Below, one piece after another: positions 1 through 8,669 of a stretch of 64,000 nt of DNA. The number at the start of each line of letters is the position of its first letter. The first letter of the stretch is position 1. The position numbers were made by a program, and so were the translations under genes. Source of the DNA: Croceimicrobium sp965279135. GTDB lineage: Bacteria > Bacteroidota > Bacteroidia > Flavobacteriales > Schleiferiaceae. Under the pieces are notes generated by a model. That model saw nothing but the letters and a program-made list of their open reading frames with translations. It had not been told where the DNA came from and ran no database searches. Location: positions 1,116,001 through 1,180,000 of the forward strand of contig OZ257133.1 of the NCBI GenBank assembly GCA_965279135.1, read 5' to 3'.

Positions 1-74
1 TTAGCAAAAAAGTAAATAGCAATGCCCAGTGCTACCAGGAACAGAATGTTCTGAACGCCGAAATGTAATTCCAT
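1..74 (-). CDS. 5' end of a membrane-anchored protein, possibly an (Fe-S)-binding protein (partial)
   Basis: Only the first 24 codons are visible, starting at an ATG on the minus strand and running off the window edge. They encode a short polar start followed by a hydrophobic stretch (NILFLVALGIAIYFF), so the product begins with a membrane segment. It starts 8 bases after the stop of the MCE gene on the same strand, so it is probably co-transcribed. In flavobacteria the gene after this MCE protein is often a heterodisulfide-reductase-like (Fe-S)-binding protein with an N-terminal membrane helix. That is an inference from gene order, because no cysteine motif falls inside the window. Confidence 0.4.
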   Translation of the reverse strand, partial: MELHFGVQNILFLVALGIAIYFFA

Positions 75-82
75 AACTCTTT

Positions 83-1108
83 CTATTTTTCCTCAACCTT
101 GAGACTATCCATTTCTTCTCGCTTTGCTCTGGCGGTAGCCTCTCTTTTTAGGTTCTCCTCTTCATTGTAATCCTCGCTGCGACCGAACATAGAGAAATGA
201 ACATATCGTTTCGGATTATACTTAAGATCAATCAGAATAAGATTTAATTGTTCGGTAATTTCCAGCAGGCTATCATAAAGGGCTGCCTCGTCATTGAGTA
301 AAGCACCGGCACTTCCTTTTCCATGGTCAATCTTAGACAAAATAGCGCTTGTTCGCTGGAGTGTAGTATCAAGATTAGCTACTGTCTGACTAAAATTGAT
401 ATTTGCGAGGCTATCGCTTAAAGTGGATAGGTTCTTAAAAATATTATCTAGCTCCCCTCTGTTTTGCTCAACGGTAGAAGTGATTTTACTTAGGTCATCA
501 ACAGAGCTAACGATGTTTTCTTCGCTCCGTTTAACAGCATTACTCAATCGATCCACTACTTCCTGAAGCTTACCAAAGGTATTTCGAAAGTTATTTCGGG
601 TTTCTTCATTAAGGAAGGCGGAGGCTAAAACCATCACCGTATCAATCGAACCTATAAGCTTCTCTGCTTTCTCTTTAATGGGACGAACCTGCTCATTTAC
701 CTCCTCAGCGATGCTTAATTGAACCTTTGAGGCAAGAGTATCTCCGGATTCGGCAGAAATCGGACTATCACCAAGTAGCAGTTCAACCGAGCGATTCCCT
801 AGAAGGTCGCTAGAGATACGTGCAATGGAATTATTGGGAATTTGGAATTCATTGGTAATGTTCAAGGCCACCATCAATGCCCCAGAGCCATTTGGGTGAA
901 AATAGATTTCATCAACAACTCCTACTTTCAATCCGTTAATGGTTACGGGTCTGGAAGGGGATAAGCCATCAACCTGCTGGTACTCAGCGTACAGTAAGTT
1001 CTTATTTAGAAAAAGGTCTTGTCCTTTTAAAAAATTTATTCCGTAGTAGAGGGAGGCTAGTGCTACAAGGGTGATTATCCCAACTTTTATCTCGCGCGAA
1101 TTCTTCAA
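83..1108 (-). CDS. MlaD/MCE family lipid-binding protein
   Basis: This 341-residue protein has one N-terminal membrane helix (about residues 8-25, basic KNSREIK before it), then an MCE domain (about 35-115, with the characteristic VDGLSPSRPVTINGLKVG stretch), then a long helical/coiled-coil region (about 125-290) and a charged tail. MCE proteins are the periplasmic substrate-binding rings of Mla-type ABC systems that move phospholipids between the two membranes. No permease or ATPase gene lies beside it here. The start codon is TTG, chosen because translation from it gives the typical basic-then-hydrophobic start. It sits 34 bases after the amidase stop and is probably in the same transcript. 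Confidence 0.85.
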   Translation of the reverse strand: MKNSREIKVGIITLVALASLYYGINFLKGQDLFLNKNLLYAEYQQVDGLSPSRPVTINGLKVGVVDEIYFHPNGSGALMVALNITNEFQIPNNSIARISSDLLGNRSVELLLGDSPISAESGDTLASKVQLSIAEEVNEQVRPIKEKAEKLIGSIDTVMVLASAFLNEETRNNFRNTFGKLQEVVDRLSNAVKRSEENIVSSVDDLSKITSTVEQNRGELDNIFKNLSTLSDSLANINFSQTVANLDTTLQRTSAILSKIDHGKGSAGALLNDEAALYDSLLEITEQLNLILIDLKYNPKRYVHFSMFGRSEDYNEEENLKREATARAKREEMDSLKVEEK

Positions 1109-1142
1109 GAATTAAGCTTTTAAGCTCACAAAGATTAAAAAT

Positions 1143-2357
1143 TTACTGCAGCTTTTTGCGGGCTTCAACAGCGCTTATTTTTTCCCCATTTTCCAAGCCA
1201 ATCACAAAGGCCCCTTTAAATCCTTTTTGCTGCATATTGCGGGCCGTTGACTTGGCGGAGTTAAAGCTTTTTGTCTTACCCACGTAATATTTATGTAATC
1301 CACCTTCGTTGAGGTAACCAATATCTTTTTGGCCCTTGAATATGGGATCATTAGCGGCCTTTTTACTGCTTAGGGTTAAAATTTGCACCGCAAAAAAGAC
1401 CCCATCTTCATTGGATTCCACCTGCACCGGTTTTTGAGGTTCAACCTTGGGTGGATCTTTCTTTACCACGGTAGATTTAGGTCGGGGTGAATCTAGCTTA
1501 GGTTGTGCTTCTGTGAGCGTAGTCTTTTCGCTGTTATCACTCTTATGCTGTTTGGAAATAGCATCAGCCACAAGAAGATCATTCTTAGCCTTAAAATCCC
1601 GGATTGCTCTGAAAATAGCTGATGCCATATAGGATTGGCCTCTTTCTGAGTTTAGGAAGTCTTCTTCCGCGGGATTTGTTAAAAAGCCCAATTCAATTAA
1701 AACAGCGGGCATCGCTGTACGGCTGGTTACGTAAAGCGGCTGTTGCTTGACCCCGCGATCTTTTCTTTGCACACGCTCTCTGAATTGCTGCTGTACCATG
1801 CTCGCAAAATCCACACTTTCATTGAGATAGGTTTGTTGCATCAGGTTTAGACCTATAAAACTTAAAGGATTGTTAGGATCAAATCCTTCATAACGCTGCT
1901 CATAATCATCCTCTAATAGAATTGCCGCGTTTTCTTTTAGTGCGATGCGGTTTTCATCATTGTGATTCTTCCCTAATACAATAGAAGTAGAGCCGTGCAC
2001 AGACTGTTGGCTGTACGAGTCACAGTGAATACTGATGAAAAGGTCGCCACCAGCCTCATTGGCGATTTCGGCTCTTCGTTCTAAGGTTACCGACTTATTC
2101 GTAGTTCGAGTATAGACCACTTTCACTTCAGGTAGATACTCCTTAAGATACTCTCCTAATTTGAGAGTTACCGCCAGGGTGATATCCCTTTCGACTGTTT
2201 TATAACGACGCGTCCCCAGGTTACCTGGGTCCCGACCTCCGTGACCAGCATCAAGAACTACGGTTTGAATACCAGTATATGCGGGCTCTGTCTGCGCAAT
2301 TCCTAAATTAGCGTGAAGAGAGAATATTGCTATTAATACCAGCGTTCTAAGCTTCAA
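1143..2357 (-). CDS. N-acetylmuramoyl-L-alanine amidase with C-terminal SPOR-like domain
   Basis: The product cleaves the amide bond between N-acetylmuramic acid and the peptide stem, which is needed for cell separation. It is 404 residues long. A signal peptide covers about residues 1-21. An Amidase_3 zinc-hydrolase domain follows (about 30-255), with visible zinc and catalytic motifs DAGHGG (His39), IHCDSY and LIELGFLTN. A proline/lysine-rich linker comes next, then a C-terminal domain (about 320-404) resembling SPOR, which binds denuded glycan strands at the septum. The start codon is TTG; it gives a correct signal peptide and no in-frame ATG is nearby. It is divergent from the LptD-like gene, with 67 bp between the starts. 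Confidence 0.9.
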   Translation of the reverse strand: MKLRTLVLIAIFSLHANLGIAQTEPAYTGIQTVVLDAGHGGRDPGNLGTRRYKTVERDITLAVTLKLGEYLKEYLPEVKVVYTRTTNKSVTLERRAEIANEAGGDLFISIHCDSYSQQSVHGSTSIVLGKNHNDENRIALKENAAILLEDDYEQRYEGFDPNNPLSFIGLNLMQQTYLNESVDFASMVQQQFRERVQRKDRGVKQQPLYVTSRTAMPAVLIELGFLTNPAEEDFLNSERGQSYMASAIFRAIRDFKAKNDLLVADAISKQHKSDNSEKTTLTEAQPKLDSPRPKSTVVKKDPPKVEPQKPVQVESNEDGVFFAVQILTLSSKKAANDPIFKGQKDIGYLNEGGLHKYYVGKTKSFNSAKSTARNMQQKGFKGAFVIGLENGEKISAVEARKKLQ

Positions 2358-2363
2358 TGGTTC

Positions 2364-2371
2364 TAATTTTG
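2364..2371 (+). promoter_or_regulatory. Bacteroidota -7 promoter element for the LptD-like gene
   Basis: TAATTTTG matches TAnnTTTG exactly. It lies about 54 bases before the TTG start of the LptD-like gene. No clear TTG -33 element is seen at the expected distance. Confidence 0.45.
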
Positions 2372-2408
2372 ATTAGTTTTGGCGGCAATTTGCCAACACA
2401 ACAACAAG

Positions 2409-2416
2409 CAAATTTA
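2409..2416 (-). promoter_or_regulatory. Bacteroidota -7 promoter element for the amidase-MCE operon
   Basis: On the minus strand this reads TAAATTTG, an exact TAnnTTTG match about 50 bases upstream of the amidase start. It faces the plus-strand element at 2364-2371, so the two 5' leaders would overlap by roughly 25 bases. Confidence 0.45.
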
Positions 2417-2424
2417 CCTTCATA

Positions 2425-5079
2425 TTGGGTCCTTCAGCTTTACGGATAATCATTTTATTAACGCTCATTGTTTGCATTTCTAAGGGTTTAGTTGCTCAGA
2501 ATGATACCTCGGCTGTTGCTAATTCAAACGACACTGCTGCTTTCGAATTGCCACAGGCGGTTCCAGATAGCACTGAGCCTCGCAGCGCTCCACCGAAGTC
2601 GGTCCTTGACTATGATATTGTTTACGATGCCCTAGACAGTATTCCAAGTTCGCCAGATAATAGCATTATAGAGCTTTATAATCAGGGAGTTATTGAGTAT
2701 GGAACCATGAAGATCGAAGCAGGTTACGTACGTATCGAGTTTGGAAATTCAGAGATTTTCGCCAGCGGTTTACCAGACTCAACCGGAAAAATAACTCAAA
2801 AACCCATCTTCACCGAGGCAGGAAAAGTTTTTCGCGCTGATGAGATGCGCTACAATTTCGAAACTGGAAAAGCGCGAATTAATAAAGTTATTACCCAAGA
2901 GGGAGAGGGTTTTCTGCATGGTCAGAAGGTGAAGAAAACTGCGGGGGCTGCATTTTTTGTTAAGAATGCTTCCTATACCACTTGTAGTCATGAACATCCT
3001 CATTTTAGGATTCGAACCCCGAAAGCCAAGGTGATCCCGGGGGAGAAGGTGGTAACGCAGTTTGCATTTCTAGAGCTCTTCGATATCCCGACTCCGTTAA
3101 TGTTACCCTTTGGTTTTTTCCCTACCACAGACAAGAGGAAATCAGGGATTATTATCCCTACCTATGGATCATCTCAGTATCGAGGTTACTTTCTTCAGAA
3201 TGGAGGATTTTATTGGGCAGCAAGTGATTATCTGGACCTAACCCTTACGGGTGATATTTATACCAAAGGAGGCTACGGTCTTCAGGCTTCGAGTGCCTAT
3301 CGGCAGCGCTATAAATTCAATGGAAATCTAAATGTTTCTTACAACCTTCTGAGTTTTGGTCGAGAGGAATTCCAACCTTTTGTGGCTGGTGCTTTTGATA
3401 ATCGATCTGATTTCTCCATTCGCTGGAATCATAAGCAAGACGCGAAAGCAAATCCCTACTACACCTTTAGCGCGAATGTGAATATTGCAACGACCCAGTT
3501 CTTCCAGATTACCAGTATTAATCCAGAACAGGTCCTTCAAAACCGTTTAAACTCAAGTATTTCCTTCGCTCGTCGGTGGCCGAATAAGCCTTTCAGCTTA
3601 AACGTTACCATGAACCATTCTCAGAATAACCAGACCAAGGATATGACCTTAACCTTGCCACAGGTGAACTTCTCGGTGAATCGCTTTTTCCCTTTTAAGA
3701 GTAATAGCGGGATCAGTGGCAAGAAGAAATGGTACGAGGAGATTGGAATAAGCTATACAGCGAACGGGCAGAACCAGATTCGTACTCGAATGGATAAACC
3801 GCTTTTTCAAGAGACGGTATTTAGAGACTCAAGTAGGATGGGTATTCGTCAAACTATTCCTATTTCAGCAAACTATAAGGTCTTCAAATTTTTCGTTTTC
3901 AATCCGGGTATAAACTTTACCGAAAGATGGTACCCCAATCGTTTGGAATATGGGTTTGACACCGCTACTAATCGAATAGTAGTAACGGATACCGTACGAG
4001 GTTTCTTTGCTAATCGTGATTTTAGTGCCAATGCAAACCTGTCCACCAAGCTTTATGGACTATGGCGTTATAAGGGCTATCTGCGCGCCATTAGGCATGT
4101 GATGACGCCTACTGTTGGTCTCAATTATCGTCCTGATTTCAGCACCGATTTTTGGGGCTATTATGAGGAAATTCAAAGTGATACGCTTGGCAATACCTCT
4201 TTGAGAAACCTATATCAAAATGGGGTTTATGGATCTGCAGGCCAAGGTCTTTCAGCGGCAATAACTTTCGGAGTGCAAAATACCTTAGAGGCCAAGGTCC
4301 GATCGAAGTCAGATTCCACGGGACTTAAGAAAATAAAGTTGCTGGAGCGATTTAGCCTAAATGGCAACTACAATATGGCAGCGGAGGAATTCAAACTTAG
4401 TAATATCTCCTTTACGGCGTCATCTACTTTATTGGATCGTCTCATTACGCTTAACTACAATGCGATACTTGATCCTTATTTCTTCGATCCCGATTTAAAT
4501 CAAAGGGTGAACGAATTTGCTGTGGATAGGGGAGCGGGCCTATTCCGAGTTACGAATCAAAGGTTTACTGCTGGAACCAGATTAGATCCGGACCGTTTGA
4601 AATCCAAATCAAAGAAGAAAAAGGATAAGAAGAAGTCCAATGGAGGTGAAACTGATACAGAGGAGGAGAACCTTGCTGGACAGGCCCTGGGAATAACCGA
4701 GGGGGATATTGACTATTTCCGTTTACCTGGATATGTGGATTTCAGTGTTCCATGGTCTTTAAACTTAAACTACAACCTTTCCTATGGCAATCCGGGAAGC
4801 GGCGATCCCTCCATTCGCCAGTCTATGGACCTATCTGGGGACATTAATCTAACTGAAGGTTGGAAAGTTGGATTTAGAACAGGTTACGATTTTGAGGCTC
4901 AGGATTTCACTTTTACCTCCTTTAATTTCTTCCGCGATCTTCACTGTTGGAATTTATCCTGCTCCTGGGTGCCTTTTGGATTTCAGCAAACGTATACCCT
5001 TACCATTCGAGTGAAGTCTTCGATCCTTCAAGATCTTAAGCTAGAGCGTCGACGTGGTGTTGGAGATTTCCAGAGGTAA
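2425..5079 (+). CDS. lptD: LptD-like LPS-assembly outer-membrane protein (OstA family)
   Basis: This 884-residue outer-membrane protein probably inserts lipopolysaccharide into the outer leaflet. The signal peptide (residues 1-25) ends in LVAQ. An OstA-like N-terminal domain follows (about 85-200), where an antiparallel beta-jellyroll would connect to the LPS bridge. The rest is a long barrel-like region rich in alternating aromatic and polar residues, with Asn/Phe/Tyr-rich strands. The start codon is TTG at 2425; no in-frame ATG lies between the preceding in-frame stop and the signal peptide. An unusual lysine-rich then acid-rich segment occurs near residues 727-755. The amidase and MCE genes lie divergently beside it, giving an envelope gene group. 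Confidence 0.85.
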   Translation: MGPSALRIIILLTLIVCISKGLVAQNDTSAVANSNDTAAFELPQAVPDSTEPRSAPPKSVLDYDIVYDALDSIPSSPDNSIIELYNQGVIEYGTMKIEAGYVRIEFGNSEIFASGLPDSTGKITQKPIFTEAGKVFRADEMRYNFETGKARINKVITQEGEGFLHGQKVKKTAGAAFFVKNASYTTCSHEHPHFRIRTPKAKVIPGEKVVTQFAFLELFDIPTPLMLPFGFFPTTDKRKSGIIIPTYGSSQYRGYFLQNGGFYWAASDYLDLTLTGDIYTKGGYGLQASSAYRQRYKFNGNLNVSYNLLSFGREEFQPFVAGAFDNRSDFSIRWNHKQDAKANPYYTFSANVNIATTQFFQITSINPEQVLQNRLNSSISFARRWPNKPFSLNVTMNHSQNNQTKDMTLTLPQVNFSVNRFFPFKSNSGISGKKKWYEEIGISYTANGQNQIRTRMDKPLFQETVFRDSSRMGIRQTIPISANYKVFKFFVFNPGINFTERWYPNRLEYGFDTATNRIVVTDTVRGFFANRDFSANANLSTKLYGLWRYKGYLRAIRHVMTPTVGLNYRPDFSTDFWGYYEEIQSDTLGNTSLRNLYQNGVYGSAGQGLSAAITFGVQNTLEAKVRSKSDSTGLKKIKLLERFSLNGNYNMAAEEFKLSNISFTASSTLLDRLITLNYNAILDPYFFDPDLNQRVNEFAVDRGAGLFRVTNQRFTAGTRLDPDRLKSKSKKKKDKKKSNGGETDTEEENLAGQALGITEGDIDYFRLPGYVDFSVPWSLNLNYNLSYGNPGSGDPSIRQSMDLSGDINLTEGWKVGFRTGYDFEAQDFTFTSFNFFRDLHCWNLSCSWVPFGFQQTYTLTIRVKSSILQDLKLERRRGVGDFQR

Positions 5080-5106
5080 AAACAGTATAGCTCAGATTTG
5101 ATATAC

Positions 5107-5637
5107 TTAAAGGAGCTTTCCTTTTAAGGTAGTATACTGCAAGGTTTTACGAACGAACACTTGGCTCTCTACATCATAAATGCGACAGGAATCAATGGGG
5201 TTTACATAAAGATGCAAAGTCATTGCGCGCTGTTCGGTCCTGTTGTGTAAGCTATGATAACCCATTCTATCGTGCATGTACGCCGACTTACCTTCCAGCA
5301 TCAATTGCCTTTCACTTTCGTAGATATGGTCTTCTGACTTTTCTGTTGATTTATAACGAATCTCCTCCAACTCACCTTTCACTCCGTAAACCCAACATTC
5401 TTCTCCATTGTGACAATGAATTGCCGTCTCCTGACCGGGTTCCCAACAAATTAATATGAGTTCATAATCCTCATTTCTGGCAATACAGTTTCGAGTATAG
5501 GAATCCTTACTCCAAAAGGCATAAGGTTCAACATCTTGAGCATCGATTTTAAGGCCGTTTGCGATTTGAATAAAGTCTGAACCAGACGATTTAGGAAGAA
5601 CCTCAAGTAATTCCTGCAGAGAGTTTACAGCTTGCAC
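5107..5637 (-). CDS. Cysteine dioxygenase (CDO type I)
   Basis: The enzyme oxidises L-cysteine to cysteine sulfinate with O2 at a mononuclear Fe(II) in a cupin fold. It is 176 residues, close to the family size. Visible residues match mammalian CDO: YTRN (Arg49, substrate carboxylate binding), HxH at His74 and His76 with third ligand His128, Cys81 five residues after the second His (equivalent to rat Cys93), and LHLY with Tyr144 (equivalent to Tyr157, the Cys-Tyr cofactor partner). The start is GTG. It is convergent with lptD and divergent from a decarboxylase of the CSAD type, which suggests the cysteine sulfinate is decarboxylated to hypotaurine. Confidence 0.9.
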   Translation of the reverse strand: MQAVNSLQELLEVLPKSSGSDFIQIANGLKIDAQDVEPYAFWSKDSYTRNCIARNEDYELILICWEPGQETAIHCHNGEECWVYGVKGELEEIRYKSTEKSEDHIYESERQLMLEGKSAYMHDRMGYHSLHNRTEQRAMTLHLYVNPIDSCRIYDVESQVFVRKTLQYTTLKGKLL

Positions 5638-5764
5638 TTTAGATTTTTAACAGAAGCCAGATTTTTGAATTTTCACCAAAAACGCTTCATTTTCATGACG
5701 ATTTCTGCGAAAATAAGGCATTTTTTATCAAAAATGAAACAAAAACGGTCAATTATTAATCATC

Positions 5765-5772
5765 TACCTTTG
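5765..5772 (+). promoter_or_regulatory. Bacteroidota -7 promoter element for the PLP decarboxylase
   Basis: TACCTTTG matches TAnnTTTG exactly, 24 bases before the ATG at 5797, inside the 159-bp divergent region shared with cysteine dioxygenase. No convincing counterpart is seen on the minus strand. Confidence 0.6.
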
Positions 5773-5796
5773 TGCTAAATCCTTGATTTACTATCC

Positions 5797-7167
5797 ATGA
5801 AAAATGATTTGGATCTTTTTAGATCCATAGCTGAGGAGCTATTGTCAGCAGAGGAAAAGGAACCCGTTCTTAAACCAGAGTCCCCCGAGTTATTATTTAG
5901 TAAGCTGAATATTCAATTAGGAGAGGAAGGCACATCCGATGAAGAATTTGCAAACATCCTGGAGGACTTGGTTTTACAAACGCCGCGCACCGGAACTAAG
6001 AAATTCTTTAATCAATTATTTGGAGGGAGAAATTCAAAAGCTACTCTCGGAGATCTTTTAGCGGTGATGCTCAATAACAGTATGTACACTTACAAAGTAG
6101 GTGGTCCAATGATAGGAGTGGAGAAGGAGATCATTAAGCGCAGCGCTGCATTACTCTCTTATCCTAAGGAGGCTGATGGTACTCTTGCCCCCGGAGGTTC
6201 CATGACCAATTTCATGGCTATGTTAATGGCAAGGGATAAAGCGAGTAAACGGGTTCGTCAATCCGGATTTCAGGGTGAAAAGCTTTGTATGTATACATCT
6301 GTGGAGTCACATTATTCTATTCCTAAAAATGCCGCTTTTATGGGTATTGGAAGGGAGCAGATTCGCTATATCCAATGCGATTCACAGGGAAGGATGCTTT
6401 TAAGTGATCTTCAAACTCAAATTGCTCGGGATAAAGAGGCTGGACATCTTCCATTCTTGGTTATAGGCACAGCGGGAACCACCGTTTTAGGTGCTTTTGA
6501 TCCATTAGAAGGTATTGGTGAGATTTGCCAAAAGGAGAACCTTTGGTTTCATGTTGATGGAGCTTACGGAGGTAGTGTAATGTTCAGCAAGAATCATAAT
6601 CATCTCATTTCCGGTGCTCATCGCGCGGATAGCTTTTGCTACAATGCACATAAAATGCTGGGCACCCCACTATCTTGCTCTATTATACTGGTTCGAGACC
6701 GGAAGTGGTTATATGAGAGCTTCGCTAACGATGCGGAATACCTTTATCAAACCGATACGGATGACTACAATTTGGGTAAAACTTCATTGCAATGCGGACG
6801 TCGTAACGATGCATTAAAGTTTTGGTGTCTTTGGAAGTCCATTGGACAAAAAGGCTTGGGAGAAATTGTAGATCGGCAATTTAGGCTCGTAGAATATGCT
6901 CATCAGTACGTGGTAAGCAATCCGAATTATAGGGTATATAGCGCTTCCAATGCTTTAGGTATCTGTTTCAATTATAAGGATGTTCCCGCTTCTGATATCT
7001 GTAATCAGTTGTATGAAGAAGGGCAGATTATGGTAGGCTATGGCAAGTTTCAAGAAAACGAGTTTATTCGAATGGTGGCCGTAAATAACCTGATTGATGA
7101 ATCGGATATAGATCAATTCTTCATTCGTCTGGAAAGCTTTGCCGAAAGCCTGCTTTTAAAAGCCTAA
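5797..7167 (+). CDS. PLP-dependent group II decarboxylase, CSAD-like (cysteine sulfinate/glutamate family)
   Basis: This 456-residue fold-type-I PLP enzyme has the group II decarboxylase layout: SHYS stacking His172, HVDGAYGG with Asp254, and NAHK with the Schiff-base Lys286. The substrate-side segment reads NSMYTY (Tyr97). From memory this is closer to animal CSAD (NTSQYTY) than to glutamate decarboxylase (NTNMFTY). The stretches TTVLGAFDPL, NLWFHVD and LQCGRR also resemble CSAD. The neighbouring CDO supports cysteine sulfinate as substrate, with hypotaurine as product. Glutamate or aspartate decarboxylation cannot be excluded from sequence alone. The symporter gene follows after 5 bp, so the two are probably one transcript. 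Confidence 0.85.
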   Translation: MKNDLDLFRSIAEELLSAEEKEPVLKPESPELLFSKLNIQLGEEGTSDEEFANILEDLVLQTPRTGTKKFFNQLFGGRNSKATLGDLLAVMLNNSMYTYKVGGPMIGVEKEIIKRSAALLSYPKEADGTLAPGGSMTNFMAMLMARDKASKRVRQSGFQGEKLCMYTSVESHYSIPKNAAFMGIGREQIRYIQCDSQGRMLLSDLQTQIARDKEAGHLPFLVIGTAGTTVLGAFDPLEGIGEICQKENLWFHVDGAYGGSVMFSKNHNHLISGAHRADSFCYNAHKMLGTPLSCSIILVRDRKWLYESFANDAEYLYQTDTDDYNLGKTSLQCGRRNDALKFWCLWKSIGQKGLGEIVDRQFRLVEYAHQYVVSNPNYRVYSASNALGICFNYKDVPASDICNQLYEEGQIMVGYGKFQENEFIRMVAVNNLIDESDIDQFFIRLESFAESLLLKA

Positions 7168-7172
7168 ATTTC

Positions 7173-8669
7173 ATGTTCATAAATCTTCTGGTTTTAGGAA
7201 TATACTTCGCGATCTTATTCGGGATAGGAATCCTTGCCTCGCGAAGGATTCACTCGATGGATGACTATTATGCCGGAGGAAAGCGAATTGGTTATTGGAT
7301 GGTAGCCTTTTCCGCCCGGGCCACCGGAGAATCTGGCTGGCTACTTATCGGTTTAACCGCGATGGGAGCATTAGCCGGTGTTTCGGCCTATTGGGTTGTG
7401 GTTGGTGAAGTTCTCGGCGTAGCAGTTTCCTGGTTTTTTATGGCCAAGCCTTTTAAACGCTTAACTGATAAGTATGATTCCTTAACCGTTCCAGACTTTC
7501 TGGAAAGTCATTTCAAAGCCAAGGGGCATAGCCTTAGGCTTATAGCGGCACTTTGTCTCGCGAGTTTTGTGATCATCTACGTAAGTGCACAAATTGATAT
7601 TACCGGGAAGGCATTCGAGACATTTTTGGATCTCAACTATTACACCGGTGCGATCATAGGTTTCATGATTGTTGTGGCTTACATTTTTACCGGCGGATTT
7701 CTAGCCGTGGTTTGGTCAGACTTCTTTCAAGGTTTATTGATGTTTTTCGGTCTCCTGGCCCTTCCAGTTGTAGCATATTTTAGTTGGGAGCATCGTGCTG
7801 AGTTGTTCGATCGACTGGGGTCAATTGACCCTGCTTTGATGGATATTTGGGGGGGAACAGATGATCCCTGGATGCAAACCGCCACCATGATGGGCTTCGC
7901 ATTTATTGGACTGGGATTTCTGGGTTCTCCTCAGGTTTATGCCAGGTTTATATCCGTGAAAGACACCCGGGAAATAGATAAAGGTCGTTGGGTAGCCATA
8001 GTCTTTACCTTGATAAGTGATGCCGCGGCGGTGAGCATCGGTCTTCTGGCCAGAGCATTATATACTTCTAAAGGAGCAAACCCAGAGACTGTATTAGGAT
8101 CAAATGGAGAAGATACCTTAATGGTACTTCTGCAAGACACTTTTCCCGCTTTTGTAATAGCAATATATATTGCTATTATTCTTAGCGCGATCATGTCTAC
8201 GATTGATTCGCTTCTGGTTGTGGCCTCTAGTGCGATTGTCCGTGATCTTTATCAAAAAGTCATCAGACCGGATTTAAAAAGCGAGAAGCTCACCCGTATT
8301 TCTGCCTATGTTACTTTAGGCATGGCCCTTTTGGCTTTGGGTGTGGCGCTATTGGTTGCGATAAACGTGCCCGGAAGAACGGTATTCTGGTTTACCATTT
8401 TTGGCTGGTCTGGGATAGCCGCCACATTTTGTCCTATGATTATTTATTCCCTTTTTTGGAAGGGCTTTAATCAGGCGGGAGCAATTGTCTGCATGATTAG
8501 TGGATTCCTGGCCGTGCCCTTCTTTAAGTTTTACGTCCAGGAGTTACCTCAAGTAAGAGTCTATTTCGAAAAGTTGGATGTGATGGGCCCTGCTTTTCTG
8601 GTTTCCTTCGTGCTTGGAGGAATTGCAAGTGTCGTTGCTTCGAAAAGAGCGGCTTCGCGAGCGGCTTAG
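7173..8669 (+). CDS. Sodium:solute symporter family (SSS) transporter, PutP-like
   Basis: This 498-residue integral membrane protein has about 13 hydrophobic segments and SSS-family signatures: the N-terminal DDYYAGGKRIGYW motif, the helix with SARATGESGWLLIG, GGFLAVVWSDFFQG, and the STIDSLLVVASSA sodium-site region. PutP-type members import proline, but relatives carry many organic solutes with Na+. It starts 5 bp after the CSAD-like gene, so it may move a substrate or product of that enzyme, such as taurine, hypotaurine or an amino acid. That is inference from position only. The stop overlaps the convergent neighbour's stop by 4 bp. Confidence 0.85.
   Translation: MFINLLVLGIYFAILFGIGILASRRIHSMDDYYAGGKRIGYWMVAFSARATGESGWLLIGLTAMGALAGVSAYWVVVGEVLGVAVSWFFMAKPFKRLTDKYDSLTVPDFLESHFKAKGHSLRLIAALCLASFVIIYVSAQIDITGKAFETFLDLNYYTGAIIGFMIVVAYIFTGGFLAVVWSDFFQGLLMFFGLLALPVVAYFSWEHRAELFDRLGSIDPALMDIWGGTDDPWMQTATMMGFAFIGLGFLGSPQVYARFISVKDTREIDKGRWVAIVFTLISDAAAVSIGLLARALYTSKGANPETVLGSNGEDTLMVLLQDTFPAFVIAIYIAIILSAIMSTIDSLLVVASSAIVRDLYQKVIRPDLKSEKLTRISAYVTLGMALLALGVALLVAINVPGRTVFWFTIFGWSGIAATFCPMIIYSLFWKGFNQAGAIVCMISGFLAVPFFKFYVQELPQVRVYFEKLDVMGPAFLVSFVLGGIASVVASKRAASRAA

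Noticed and set aside
5085..5150. TATAC...GTATA hairpin between lptD and cysteine dioxygenase as a bidirectional terminator
   Set aside because: The arms need bulges and overlap the end of the dioxygenase gene; pairing is too imperfect to support.
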